64,000 bases of DNA from Oscillospiraceae bacterium (GCA_902798545.1 CADBWQ010000009.1:1-64000), one strand, 5' to 3'; positions 7,261-16,551 are shown, counted from the first letter of the stretch. Notes: generated from the sequence alone by a model not told the origin. Made by a program: numbers and translations.

Positions 7261-8970
7261 TTAGTCCTCCTTGATCTGTTTGCTGGTGCCGAAGTGCCTG
7301 ATGAACAGATTCATCAGCAGCACCGCGCCGTAGGTAATGAGAATCAGGATCGATGCGAATGCGCAGGCCAGGCTGTAGGAGCCTTTTTCTGCGAACTCGT
7401 TGATCTGCACGGTGATGAGCAGGTACTGCGGCGTCACCAGCAGGATGATGGCCGAAATGGCTGTAATGCTGCGGACAAAGGCCGTGACCAGGCCGCTGAG
7501 GAAGGAATCCTTGATGAGCGGCAGCGTCACCGTCATAAACACCTTGAAGCTGTCCGCGCCCATGTCATAGGCGGATTCTTCAATCGACTTGTCAATCTGC
7601 CGCAGGGCGGAAATGCCGCTGCGGGTACCGGTCGGAAGCGAGCGCACCACGAACACAATGACCAGGATGAGGCCTGTACCGTAGATGCCCTGCAGGATAC
7701 CGGTGTGGAAGAGGCCTCCGGAAAAGCCGCGGATGTATCCGACACCGAGAACCGTACCCGGAACCGCCATTGCCAGCATCGAGACCGCTTCGATAAAGCC
7801 CTTGGCCCTGAACTTGCGCTTGACCACCAGATAGGAAATAATCATGCTGAGCAGGGCTGTGATCGGCGCGGAGATGAACGACAGGACAAAGCTGTCCTTG
7901 AAGGCCTGGAACCCGCGGTACCGGGTGAAGACCTGTTGGAACCACTTGGTCGTGAGCGGGAAGAACTTGTAGCCCCAGGTTGGGAACAGCGCACCGATGG
8001 GTACGCAGATGTACATCAGGATGACGAATGCGGCCACCAGTGCACAGAAGATGGTGAGCGGGATCTTGACGCTCCTGTCCTCGATCAGCATGCGGCCGCG
8101 GCTTGCCTTGCCGGTGAGGGTGGCGGCGGTCTTCGCCTCGAGATAATACTTCTGCACCGCGAACATCGCGAGCGTAATGCACAGCAGCACCACGGCCATC
8201 GCCGCGGCACCGGCCTTGTCATAGGCGCCTGTGATCTGCAGGTAGATCGTAGTCGCAAGTGTGTCATAGGATCCGCCAATGATCATGGGGTTTGCGAAGT
8301 CGGCGATCGACTCGATGAAGGTCACAAGGAACGCATTGCCGAGGCCCGGCAGCAGCAGCGGCAGCGTCACGTCGGCGAACACCTTCCAGCGCCCGGCGCC
8401 CATGTCTCTGGCCGCCTCCTCCAGCGAGGGGTCGATGTTCTTCAGCAGGCCCTTCAGCATCATATAGCACACCGGGAAAAATGTCAGCGTCTGAACGATG
8501 ACGATGCCCCAGTAACCGTAAACACTGTTGTCATAGATGCCGAGCAGGAACCGTGTGATAATGCCCGCCTTCCCGAAGAGCATGATCATCGACAGGCTCA
8601 GCACGAACGGCGGGGACACCACCGGCAGCATGGACACGACCTTGAACAGGCCGCCCACGACGCGGTTCATCCGCACATAGACCTCGACATAGGCAAACAG
8701 CAGGCCGATCAGGGCTGACAGAATGCCCACCACAAATCCAACCTTCAGGGTGTTGGTAATGGCGCGGGTAAAGCTCGGCATGGCGAAGATGCGTTTAAAG
8801 ATGCTGAATCCGAAACTCCCGTCGCCGATAAAACTGTCCACCAGCAGGATTGCCAGCGGATAGAGAATAAACAAAGTCAAAAAGGTGATCAGCAGGACGA
8901 TGGTTGTCACCATGATCGGGTCAGCCATCAGCTTTTTCCGATCCAGTGCGGCACCCTGGCTTTTCGCCAT
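7261..8970 (-). CDS. ABC transporter permease, fused FbpB type
   Basis: A 569-residue membrane protein with about twelve transmembrane helices in two homologous halves. Each half has an EAA loop that contacts the ATPase (EEAARDMGAGRWKVFADVTLP near residue 185 and EESAYDMGADSFKVFMTVTLP near residue 470). This fused layout is typical of Fe(III), 2-aminoethylphosphonate and sugar-phosphate importers of the FbpB/AfuB group. It lies between the binding-protein and ATPase genes. A terminator hairpin separates it from the binding-protein gene, so it is probably made at lower levels than the binding protein. Confidence 0.92.
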   Translation of the reverse strand: MAKSQGAALDRKKLMADPIMVTTIVLLITFLTLFILYPLAILLVDSFIGDGSFGFSIFKRIFAMPSFTRAITNTLKVGFVVGILSALIGLLFAYVEVYVRMNRVVGGLFKVVSMLPVVSPPFVLSLSMIMLFGKAGIITRFLLGIYDNSVYGYWGIVIVQTLTFFPVCYMMLKGLLKNIDPSLEEAARDMGAGRWKVFADVTLPLLLPGLGNAFLVTFIESIADFANPMIIGGSYDTLATTIYLQITGAYDKAGAAAMAVVLLCITLAMFAVQKYYLEAKTAATLTGKASRGRMLIEDRSVKIPLTIFCALVAAFVILMYICVPIGALFPTWGYKFFPLTTKWFQQVFTRYRGFQAFKDSFVLSFISAPITALLSMIISYLVVKRKFRAKGFIEAVSMLAMAVPGTVLGVGYIRGFSGGLFHTGILQGIYGTGLILVIVFVVRSLPTGTRSGISALRQIDKSIEESAYDMGADSFKVFMTVTLPLIKDSFLSGLVTAFVRSITAISAIILLVTPQYLLITVQINEFAEKGSYSLACAFASILILITYGAVLLMNLFIRHFGTSKQIKED

Positions 8971-9003
8971 AAAACCCTCTCCTCTCTTTGCGGCTTGTAA
9001 AAA

Positions 9004-9033
9004 AAGGATGGCGGGAAAAAACCCGCCATCCTT
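9004..9033 (-). terminator. Partial terminator between binding protein and permease
   Basis: Perfect 12-bp stem (AAGGATGGCGGG / CCCGCCATCCTT) with an A6 loop and T6 after it on the minus strand. Attenuators here are common in ABC operons and keep the binding protein in excess. Confidence 0.75.
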
Positions 9034-9072
9034 GCGGATGCTGTAACCTCAGGCGTTTGTATGCCGATCCGA

Positions 9073-10173
9073 TCAGGAGGTCTGGAAACGTCCTTCGCCG
9101 ACATCGGCGCCGGAGTTCTCGATGGCCGTCATGACATCTTCGACATTCTGTGCAGTATCGGTAACTGCGGCAGCGAAGTCATAGCCGTCCCAGACCAGGC
9201 TGGGATCCAGGCCGAACTCGGAGGCTACGGCAGGCTGCTCGGCATTGTCGATGACCAGGAACTGATAGGAACCGGTGTCATCCGCCAGTTCCACGCAGTC
9301 CGGAGACAGGGCATACTCGACGAAGAGTCTTGCAGCGTTGGGATGGGCCGCTCCCTTGAAGATGGCCACAGGGCCGATCTCGCAGGTGGTGCCGTCCTTA
9401 GGAACGATCAGGCCGACGTTCTCATAGCCGTTGTCTACAATCTGGGTGATGCCGTCATGCAGGAAGCCGATGCCGATGACGCACTCACCGGTGCCGACGT
9501 TCTTGGACGGGCCGGAACCGGACTTGGTGTAAACTTCGACGTTCTTGTCCAGGTCTACGAGATACTGGATGCCTTCATCATGGCCCTTGAGCTGGATCAT
9601 GAGGTTGGCAACCAGTTTCGGGGTACCGGCGGTCTTATAGTTGGAGAGCCAGATCAGACCTTTGTACTCGGGCTTCAGCAGGTCGTCCCAGGTCTGGGGC
9701 GCTTCGAGGCCGAGGCGGGCGAGCTCATCGGTGTTGACCATGAAGCCCAGCAGGCCCGTATAGATGCCGTACCAGTATCCGTTTGGATCCTTGTACATAT
9801 CCTTGATCAGGTGGCTTGCATTGATGGCGTCATACTGATCCAGCAGACCCTTTGCGGCAGCTTCGTCGTAGGGGTTGTTGGTGCCGCCGAACCAGACGTC
9901 GGCAGAGGGCTTGCCGTTCTCTTCTTCAATCTTGGCCGGAACCTCACCGGTGGACAGACGCTGGAAGCTCGTCTTGATTCCGTAGATCTTCTCGAAGTTC
10001 TGGCAGGCTGCGGCGAGATACGGTTCCTCGCAGGAGCCGTACACCACCAGGGAGCCTTCTTCCTTCGCCGCGGCGATCAGGTCGTCCAGGGCGCCGTCGT
10101 CAGCGGCCCAGGCCGTGGCGGACAGACCGAGAACCATGACCGCTACGAGAAGCAGTGCAAACAGTTTCTTCAT
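9073..10173 (-). CDS. Family 1 extracellular binding protein of an FbpABC-type importer
   Basis: A 366-residue secreted protein. It has a signal peptide (MKKLFALLLVAVMVLGLSAT, cleavage near AWA-A at residue 23), then the type II binding-protein fold with EGSLVVYGSCEEPYLAAACQ at the start and PSADVWFGGTNNPYDEAAAKG at the ligand-site loop. The neighbours make it the capture subunit of an FbpB/FbpC-type importer. The paired tyrosines used by iron-binding FbpA are not evident in its C-terminal lobe, so iron is not assured. Sugar phosphates or phosphonates, handled by AfuA- or PhnS-like relatives, are possible. A perfect promoter lies upstream. Confidence 0.88.
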   Translation of the reverse strand: MKKLFALLLVAVMVLGLSATAWAADDGALDDLIAAAKEEGSLVVYGSCEEPYLAAACQNFEKIYGIKTSFQRLSTGEVPAKIEEENGKPSADVWFGGTNNPYDEAAAKGLLDQYDAINASHLIKDMYKDPNGYWYGIYTGLLGFMVNTDELARLGLEAPQTWDDLLKPEYKGLIWLSNYKTAGTPKLVANLMIQLKGHDEGIQYLVDLDKNVEVYTKSGSGPSKNVGTGECVIGIGFLHDGITQIVDNGYENVGLIVPKDGTTCEIGPVAIFKGAAHPNAARLFVEYALSPDCVELADDTGSYQFLVIDNAEQPAVASEFGLDPSLVWDGYDFAAAVTDTAQNVEDVMTAIENSGADVGEGRFQTS

Positions 10174-10268
10174 TCTTGGTTTCCTCCTTGATACATGTTA
10201 TTTCGTTATTATCGCACGCAGCCGCGTGTAATAAACCGCAGATTAGTTCAGCATTTTGAACAAAAGAG

Positions 10269-10297
10269 ATTATACTCCTCCGCCATTTAATTGTCAA
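10269..10297 (-). promoter_or_regulatory. Consensus promoter of the FbpABC-type operon
   Basis: -35 TTGACA (10292-10297), 17-bp spacer, -10 TATAAT (10269-10274): a full sigma-70/SigA consensus. No clear operator was seen around it. Confidence 0.85.
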
Positions 10298-10327
10298 TCA
10301 TTCATCAAGGATTTTGTTTCCTCTTCT

Positions 10328-12499
10328 TCAGCCGCCCGCATAGACGACACGTAGATTGTCGCAGCCGTCAAACGCGGTTGCGTTGAGAGAGCGCACCCCC
10401 GCGGGGACGGTCAGCGTCGTCAGCCCCGTGCAGCGATAAAACGCGCGCGGTCCGATCGTGGTAAGGCTCTCCGGCAGCTGCAGTTGCGTAAGGCGCAGGC
10501 AGTCCTGGAACACATTGCCCCCGATGCCCGTCACGCCCTCCGGGATCTCGATTTCTTCCAGTGCGGGGAAGCCCAGGAACTGATTATCCGGAATGATCCT
10601 GACCCCGGCGGGCCAGTGGACCTTTCTCAGGCTGTCGCGGAGCAGATCCTGCTTGTTTGCGGAATAGATGGCCCCCGGATTCAGCTTCACAACGCTGTCC
10701 GGGATCATGAGCTCTGTGATCGGACTGTTGGTGAAGGCGTTGCTCGCGATCTCCTCCAGACCGCTCCCAAAATGGATCGTGGTAAGCTTCGGGCAGCTGT
10801 CGAACGCGCCGAGCGCGATGGTCTTGAGTCCGTTTCCGAGGGTGACTTCCGCCAGTCTGTCGCAGCAGCCGAAGGCATAGCTTGCCACCATGACGACACT
10901 GTCCGGCACCTCGACCGCGGTCAGTCTGTCACAGTCAAAGAACGCGGAATCCCCGATGTTGCGCAGCCGCCCCGACAGTTTCACATCCGTCATCCCGATG
11001 CAGCCCTTGAAGGCATTCTTCCCCATGTCCGTGACGGTCTCCGGCAGCGTGACGCTCTGCAGCGCGGGGCAGTTGTTGAAGGCGTCTGTGCCGATCTCGG
11101 TCACGCCCTCCGGGATCTCCACTTCTTCCAGCGCCTGGAGGCTTGAGAACTGCCCGTCCGGTATTCTCCGGATTCCCGCCGGCCAGTGCACTTTCCGCAG
11201 ACTGAGATTAAGGCCGTCCTTCCGGTCCCCGGAGTGGAATGCGCCGACCGCCATTCTGGTCACGCTGTCCGGGATGATCAGCTCCCTGAACGAGCAGTAC
11301 GTGAAGGCGCTGCCCCCGATGTCTTCGAGGCCGTCCGGCAGCGTGATGCGCTCAAGCCTTGGGCAGTTGTTGAAAGCCGACACGCCGATGCTGCGGACCC
11401 GGCTGCCGACCGTGACAGTCTCCAGCCGGTCACAGTCCTTGAATGCCGCTTCATCCACCATGGTCACGCTGTCCGGGATCAGCACCTCTCTCAGCGCGTC
11501 GCAGTCGACGAAGGCGTGGTCCAGGATGTTCCGCAAGCCCTCCGGCAGCGTCAGCCGCTCCATCGCCCTGCACTCCCGGAAAGACTGCTTCCCGACTTCG
11601 GTCACCGTCGACGGAAGCACCACCTCACGCAGGGATGTGCAGCTGATGAATGCGCTGCTCTCAATGATGGTCACGCCCTCCGGGATCTCAACCTCTGTCA
11701 GCGTCTGAAATCCGGCGAACTGGTTTTTCGGGATCACCCGCACGCCGGCAGGCCAGTGGACCCGCTTCAGGTTGCTCCGCAGACTATCGGAAGAGCCGGT
11801 GGATTTGATTGCGGAGACATCCATTTTGATCACGCTGTCCGGCAGAATCAGTTCCCTGATCGGGCTGTAGGTAAAGGCGCTGTTGCCGATCGTCTCCAGG
11901 CCATCCTGGAAGCTGATTTCCGTCAGGGCCGGGCAGGTGTTGAACGCGGAATCGCCGATCGCACGCAGTCCTTTTCCCAGCCGGACGGTGCTGAGTCTGT
12001 CGCAGTTGCTGAACGCCGACCGCCCGATGGAGGCGACGCTGTCCGGCAGCTCCAGCACCGCCAGGTTGTCGCAGTCATAGAATGCGCTCTCCCCGATGCT
12101 CTCCAGCTTCTCCGGCAGCCTCAGGTCCCGCAGGCCGTCGCTGTTGGAGAAGGCCTGATTCCCGATGCGCGTCAGAGACTGCGGGAGCACGAGATCCCGC
12201 AGGCCTGAACAGTTCTGGAAGGCATAGTCGCCGATCTCGGTCACACCCTCCGGGATCACAACGCTTGTGATCTTCTGTTTTCCGGAGAAGACCGTATTCG
12301 CGATCTTTGTCACGCCGTCCGGGATCCGCACGTCCGTGCCGGAGCCGCTGTACTTTGTCAGGACGCCCATGCTGTCAATGGTATAGTCCCCCTCGGCGCC
12401 GGCGGCCGTCATGCAGACGCAGAGCAGAAAGACCGCCAGCAGGAGTCCCCCGATGCCGTACCGGGCTGCCGCCCGGCCTGTCATTCCGGATTTCTTCAT
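10328..12499 (-). CDS. Secreted BspA-type leucine-rich repeat protein
   Basis: A 723-residue protein made almost wholly of LRR_5/BspA repeats (units such as VTEIGDYAFQNCSGLRDLVLP, about 23 residues each), after an N-terminal signal/anchor (GIGGLLLAVFLLCVCMTAAG). Three long super-repeats of exactly 570 bp (190 residues) are visible, each with VHWPAGxRxIP; the matching codons sit at 10611, 11181 and 11751. No LPXTG or other wall anchor is present. BspA-like proteins act outside the cell and often bind host or bacterial surfaces, which is only an analogy here. ATG at 12499 is chosen because AGAAGG lies 7 bases upstream; the ATG at 12517 has no ribosome site. Confidence 0.9.
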   Translation of the reverse strand: MKKSGMTGRAAARYGIGGLLLAVFLLCVCMTAAGAEGDYTIDSMGVLTKYSGSGTDVRIPDGVTKIANTVFSGKQKITSVVIPEGVTEIGDYAFQNCSGLRDLVLPQSLTRIGNQAFSNSDGLRDLRLPEKLESIGESAFYDCDNLAVLELPDSVASIGRSAFSNCDRLSTVRLGKGLRAIGDSAFNTCPALTEISFQDGLETIGNSAFTYSPIRELILPDSVIKMDVSAIKSTGSSDSLRSNLKRVHWPAGVRVIPKNQFAGFQTLTEVEIPEGVTIIESSAFISCTSLREVVLPSTVTEVGKQSFRECRAMERLTLPEGLRNILDHAFVDCDALREVLIPDSVTMVDEAAFKDCDRLETVTVGSRVRSIGVSAFNNCPRLERITLPDGLEDIGGSAFTYCSFRELIIPDSVTRMAVGAFHSGDRKDGLNLSLRKVHWPAGIRRIPDGQFSSLQALEEVEIPEGVTEIGTDAFNNCPALQSVTLPETVTDMGKNAFKGCIGMTDVKLSGRLRNIGDSAFFDCDRLTAVEVPDSVVMVASYAFGCCDRLAEVTLGNGLKTIALGAFDSCPKLTTIHFGSGLEEIASNAFTNSPITELMIPDSVVKLNPGAIYSANKQDLLRDSLRKVHWPAGVRIIPDNQFLGFPALEEIEIPEGVTGIGGNVFQDCLRLTQLQLPESLTTIGPRAFYRCTGLTTLTVPAGVRSLNATAFDGCDNLRVVYAGG

Positions 12500-12569
12500 A
12501 CGAGTACCTTCTTTCATAATCAGATTTGATCAGATTTGGACGGATCATCGCCTTTTTGCCTGTAATGAC

Positions 12570-12598
12570 AGCATACCATATTATGCCCCTCTTTTCAA
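12570..12598 (-). promoter_or_regulatory. Promoter of the LRR protein gene
   Basis: -35 TTGAAA (12593-12598) and -10 TATGCT (12570-12575) with a 17-bp spacer. It faces away from the promoter at 12741-12769 of the divergent surface-protein gene. Confidence 0.6.
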
Positions 12599-12740
12599 AT
12601 CAATTCGGGCGTTTCTCCACCGATATCTTCAGCGGGAAGCTCCCCCTTTTCCCCCTGTCCTCCCTGCCGCCGGATGGTTTCGTTTTGGAAACTATTCAGA
12701 TACAAAACGATGGCATATTTTGTGCTTTCTGATGTTTAAC

Positions 12741-12769
12741 TTGACAATATCTTGTGTTTATAGTATCGT
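12741..12769 (+). promoter_or_regulatory. Promoter of the large repeat protein gene
   Basis: -35 TTGACA (12741-12746), 17-bp spacer, -10 TATCGT (12764-12769), 37 bases before the start codon. Confidence 0.6.
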
Positions 12770-12805
12770 TATCATAAAGTCTTTATAAATATAAGAGGTA
12801 GAGAC

Positions 12806-15800
12806 ATGAAAAAGATGAAAGTTACCCTGTCCGTGTTTCTGGTTCTCTGCATGATGCTCAGCTTTGCACCGCTGCGCGGCCAGGCCAGTGCCTCCCGGGC
12901 CGACTGGGAGTGGTACTGGAATCACAACCATGACGACTGGGACGGGGACGGCTATATTGCCAGGGACGGCACCATCTACCCGAACGGTCTCTGGGTCCAG
13001 GCGCAGTTTACGGAAGTGCGTGTTCCCGTTGAGAACATCCCCACCTCTCTGAGCACCAATGCCTCCGGCACGGCGACGGCCGCCGGCAGCACCACCTGGC
13101 TCGCGGCCACCAGCTTTTCCTACTATTTCAACGAGTGGGCCAAAACGCTGATTATCCGCGGCACCGGTGAGATGCCGAAGTTTGACGAGTTGCACCCCGC
13201 TCCCTGGGCCAACCTGAAGGACAGAGCCGCCCGCGTGATCCTGGATCGCAATATCACGACGATCTCCGCCAATGCCTTTGTCGACTTCTCTCTGCTCAGA
13301 AGCGTGGTTCTCCCCATGACGCTGAAGACCATTGACCCCATGGCCTTCACCTGGAGCGATGAGGTTCGGAAGCTCCCGACCTTCCAGAAGCTGGAGCGTC
13401 TGGAGTATTCCGGCGATCTGGACGACCTGGACAAAATCCTCAAGGCCTGCAATATCCAGGATCTCCTGGACGCCAGGATCGTAAAGGTCACCGAGAAGGC
13501 CATTCAGGATGAGATCACCCAGCTGACATGGCTCCGTCTCTGGAAGCCGCTCCGGGTCAAGTACGACTCCGCCGGCCGTCCTGTCCGTATCTATCGCATT
13601 GACAAAAACGGCTATGCCTATGATACGGTCATCGAATACGTCAACGAATCCGACATGAACACCCACAGCGACACGCAGCCCATCAGCATCGACGCCGTGG
13701 ACGCCTCCGGAAACGTAACGACGAATCTGACCCGCGAGGTTGTGGAGAAGCGCCAGACCCTCTCCGTCTTCCCGGATGGCGGAAGCGCCTATTATGAGAA
13801 GGAGCGGAATGACCTCGGCCAGCAGACCTATTACGCCGCTTTCAATCTCGACAGCAGTGACCGCAAGGTCTCCGGCACGCAGACCTTTGCCGGCGAGACC
13901 GGTGTCTACAAGACCGGCGTCATGAACGCGACCTATGCCTCCGACGGCACCGGCACCATGACCTGGGACAACATCTACTGGAGTGCCACCGGCGATGTCG
14001 AGGCGCTGGAGACCGTCATCGAGCAGCTCTCCGCCTCCGGCCAGGTGAAGTCCGTGAAGACCACCAAGACCGACACCAGCAACAAGGTCATCAGCACCAC
14101 CGAGGCGACAAACACCTATGACAGCAAAACCGGCCGGCTGGAAAAGGTCTCCGTGACCTCCACCGATGCCAGCAGCACCACCACGACCGCCACGACCGAG
14201 TACAAGTACAACAAGGCCGGCCAGGTCGTTTCCACCAAGACCACCGGTGATGTCTCGGCAAGCGAGACCTACACCTACGACGGCAACGGCAACCTGACCA
14301 AATACGAAAAGACCGGCTCCGACCCCGTCACGGTCACCTACACCTATGACAAAAACGGCCTGAAAACCAGCAGGACCGAGACCTCCGGGTCCGATACCGT
14401 CACCACGAAGTTCAACATCCGCGAGAGGGCCAATACCGAAACGGTAAAGATCAACGGCGAGACTCTCAAGTACGAGTACAGCTATAAGGACAACACCGTT
14501 TCCGAGCGTCTCGTAAAAGACGCCAGCGGCAAGGTCATCGGCAAGGACACCTTCAACAGCGACGGTTTTCTCGTAAAATCGGTCCGCACCAGCGGCTCCA
14601 CCACAACCACGATGAACTACACCTATGACAGCGACGGTGTCCTGATCAAGACCAACGGTGTGCGCACCGTCTCTGCTGTCACCGCGGAATCCGACACGCC
14701 GCTGACCAGCGAGGCCATGAACAGCGAGCTTGAGAACAGCCCCATCTGGAGCACGCCGGAGAACAACGTCATCTACACCGCTCCGGTCATTCTCCGCAAC
14801 CTGTCCTTCAAGAACGCCATGTTCTCCGCATCCAGCCTCAACACGGCGCTGAATGAGCTCTCGGACGAAGAGCTTGAGAATGCAGAGAGCGTCGAGCTGT
14901 TTGAGCTCTCGCTCAATCCTGAGACCGGCAACATGGTTCAGTCGCAGGCTGTCCTCTCCGCAAAGGCACTCAGCTTCACGACTTCCACCACCAACAGCCA
15001 GGGTGAGCGTCTCTCCTATGCTTCTGAATACGCGGATGAAGACGGCGATAACAGCTCCCTCAAGCTGAACACCGACCTTGGCAAGGACGGGGATCTGCAG
15101 GCCCAGACCGAAGAGGTTTCCGACTTCAACAACACCACGAAGCAGTCCAAGTACCTTTTCAATGCCTCGAAGCAGCCCCTCTCCCTGAAGGTCACCGAAA
15201 AAGCGGAAGACGGTAATGTCAGACGTTCCTTCACCACCTACAAATACAGCGAGGACGGCAGCTATACCGAGACCGTCACCGACCTGAACCTGGACGGCAC
15301 GATCCTGGGTACCTATTCCATCCCGCACGAAGCGCCTCCTGTCACAGATCTTCCTGAAGACGAAGAGATCGAAGAAGATCTCGACGAAACAGAAGAAGCC
15401 GAAGAAGAGGGCGAAGAGGCCGGCGAAGTCGAAGAGGGCGAAGAAGAAACGGAACCCGCTGACGGCAAAGACATCGAAAAAGGCACTGCCGAAATCGTGT
15501 TTGAAGAAAACGGTGATGCTGATCCCGCCGATATCGTCCCGGATGAGGGCGGCGACGAGGACGATAATAAGGACGAAGAAGAGATTGATGATACCGATGT
15601 TCCTCTCGCAGCGCCTGCTTCCGACACCGCCGGCAACGACGCGCTGAAGGAAACCGAAAAAGAGGAAACCAAGGCCGAAGAGACCAAGGCCGAGGAGACC
15701 AAGACCGAGGAAACCAAGGCTGAGGAAACCAAGACCGAGGAAACCAAGGCCGAGGAAACCAAGCCTGAGGAAACTAAGGCCGAGGAGACCAAGACCGAGG

Positions 15801-16315
15801 AAACCAAGGTCGAGGAAACCAAGCCTGAGGAAACCAAGGTTGAGGAAACCAAAGTCGAGGAGACCAAGACCGAGGAAACCAAAGTCGAGGAAACCAAAGT
15901 CGAGGAAACCAAGACCGAGGAAACCAAAGTCGAGGAAACCAAGGCTGAAGCACCCGTAACCACCGCTTCCGACGACGCTGCGGCAGCTCAGAAAGCCGCA
16001 GAAGAAGCCGCGGCCGCTCAGAAGGCAGCCGAAGAGGAAGCCGCCAGAAAGAAAGCAGCTGAAGAAGAGGCCGCTCGGAAGAAAGCCGAAGAGGAAGAGG
16101 CTGCTCGGAAGAGAGCGGAAGAGGAAGCAGCTCGGAAGAAAGCCGAAGAGGAAGAGGCCGCCAGGAAGAGAGCGGAAGAGGAAGCAGCTCGGAAGAAAGC
16201 CGAAGAGGAAGAGGCCGCCAGGAAGAGAGCGGAAGAGGAAGAGGCTGCTAAAAAGAAGGCCGCCGAAGAAGAAGCCGCCAGAAAGGCTGCCGAAGAGGAA
16301 GCCGCCGCTGCCTGA
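12806..16315 (+). CDS. Large secreted repeat protein: LRR-like start, YD-like middle, EETK and Ala/Glu/Lys tail
   Basis: A 1169-residue exported protein. Residues 1-30 are a signal peptide (MKKMKVTLSVFLVLCMMLSF, cleavage near QASA). Residues ~115-190 include a BspA-like leucine-rich unit (ITTISANAFVDFSLLRSVVLP). Residues ~240-620 have YD/RHS-type strands such as TYTYDGNGNLTKYEKTG. Residues ~850-950 are an acidic linker. Residues 953-1047 are 19 copies of EETKx. The end, from ~1058, is a TolA-like helix of Ala, Glu, Lys and Arg. There is no cell-wall sorting signal. The C-terminus looks like a long rigid stalk, perhaps held to the envelope by charge. It is divergent from the LRR gene, and the two may work together at the surface. 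Function is unknown. Confidence 0.85.
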   Translation: MKKMKVTLSVFLVLCMMLSFAPLRGQASASRADWEWYWNHNHDDWDGDGYIARDGTIYPNGLWVQAQFTEVRVPVENIPTSLSTNASGTATAAGSTTWLAATSFSYYFNEWAKTLIIRGTGEMPKFDELHPAPWANLKDRAARVILDRNITTISANAFVDFSLLRSVVLPMTLKTIDPMAFTWSDEVRKLPTFQKLERLEYSGDLDDLDKILKACNIQDLLDARIVKVTEKAIQDEITQLTWLRLWKPLRVKYDSAGRPVRIYRIDKNGYAYDTVIEYVNESDMNTHSDTQPISIDAVDASGNVTTNLTREVVEKRQTLSVFPDGGSAYYEKERNDLGQQTYYAAFNLDSSDRKVSGTQTFAGETGVYKTGVMNATYASDGTGTMTWDNIYWSATGDVEALETVIEQLSASGQVKSVKTTKTDTSNKVISTTEATNTYDSKTGRLEKVSVTSTDASSTTTTATTEYKYNKAGQVVSTKTTGDVSASETYTYDGNGNLTKYEKTGSDPVTVTYTYDKNGLKTSRTETSGSDTVTTKFNIRERANTETVKINGETLKYEYSYKDNTVSERLVKDASGKVIGKDTFNSDGFLVKSVRTSGSTTTTMNYTYDSDGVLIKTNGVRTVSAVTAESDTPLTSEAMNSELENSPIWSTPENNVIYTAPVILRNLSFKNAMFSASSLNTALNELSDEELENAESVELFELSLNPETGNMVQSQAVLSAKALSFTTSTTNSQGERLSYASEYADEDGDNSSLKLNTDLGKDGDLQAQTEEVSDFNNTTKQSKYLFNASKQPLSLKVTEKAEDGNVRRSFTTYKYSEDGSYTETVTDLNLDGTILGTYSIPHEAPPVTDLPEDEEIEEDLDETEEAEEEGEEAGEVEEGEEETEPADGKDIEKGTAEIVFEENGDADPADIVPDEGGDEDDNKDEEEIDDTDVPLAAPASDTAGNDALKETEKEETKAEETKAEETKTEETKAEETKTEETKAEETKPEETKAEETKTEETKVEETKPEETKVEETKVEETKTEETKVEETKVEETKTEETKVEETKAEAPVTTASDDAAAAQKAAEEAAAAQKAAEEEAARKKAAEEEAARKKAEEEEAARKRAEEEAARKKAEEEEAARKRAEEEAARKKAEEEEAARKRAEEEEAAKKKAAEEEAARKAAEEEAAAA
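15662..15946 (+). repeat. Nineteen tandem 15-bp units encoding EETKx
   Basis: Imperfect GAGGAAACCAAGnnn units encode EETK followed by Ala, Thr, Val or Pro. In-frame 15-bp units like this can gain or lose copies by slippage without breaking the frame, so length variation between strains is likely. Confidence 0.9.
16073..16243 (+). repeat. Three tandem 57-bp repeats in the helical tail
   Basis: Units start at 16073, 16130 and 16187 and each encode 19 residues of the ARKKAEEEEAARKRAEEEA type. They are nearly identical at the DNA level, so they are a recent expansion. Confidence 0.85.
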
Positions 16316-16333
16316 TTCTCTCCGGATCAGATA

Positions 16334-16377
16334 TTAACAACACTCCTGCAGAGGAAACCCTGCAGGAGTGTTGTTAA
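16334..16377 (+). terminator. Long hairpin after the large repeat protein
   Basis: Perfect 18-bp stem (TTAACAACACTCCTGCAG and its complement) with an 8-base loop, 18 bases after the stop. There is no T-run. A second, shorter hairpin (CCTCCTGC / GCAGGAGG) follows at about 16403-16431. The stem probably ends or protects the transcript. Confidence 0.6.
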
Positions 16378-16490
16378 TGGAAATTGCATCATAGCACAAA
16401 ACCTCCTGCGGAAGCTGATCTGCAGGAGGTTTGCTGTTCCCTGCTCACCGGTGCCGCGGATGACAGGAGTTGGAGCAGCACTCTTTCAGA

Positions 16491-16537
16491 ACAGACAATA
16501 CCCCGTACCGCTCATTGCGGTACGTGGTATTGTCTGT
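16491..16537 (-). terminator. Terminator of the GntR-controlled ABC operon
   Basis: Arms ACAGACAATACC-CGTACCGC and GCGGTACG-GGTATTGTCTGT with one mismatched pair and a 5-base loop, 14 bases after the binding-protein stop. It could also stop transcripts arriving from the left. Confidence 0.65.
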
Positions 16538-16551
16538 TTCTGTTCTGCTGA

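Noticed and set aside
12758-15328. Long minus-strand open frame opposite the large repeat protein (856 codons)
   Set aside because: It is antisense to a protein with a signal peptide and clear repeats; its codons give Gly/Val/Asp-rich sequence with no motif. Biased third positions in GC-rich DNA create such frames.
15662-16243. Tandem repeats as a CRISPR array
   Set aside because: The repeats are contiguous, in frame and coding, with no unique spacers and no cas genes nearby.
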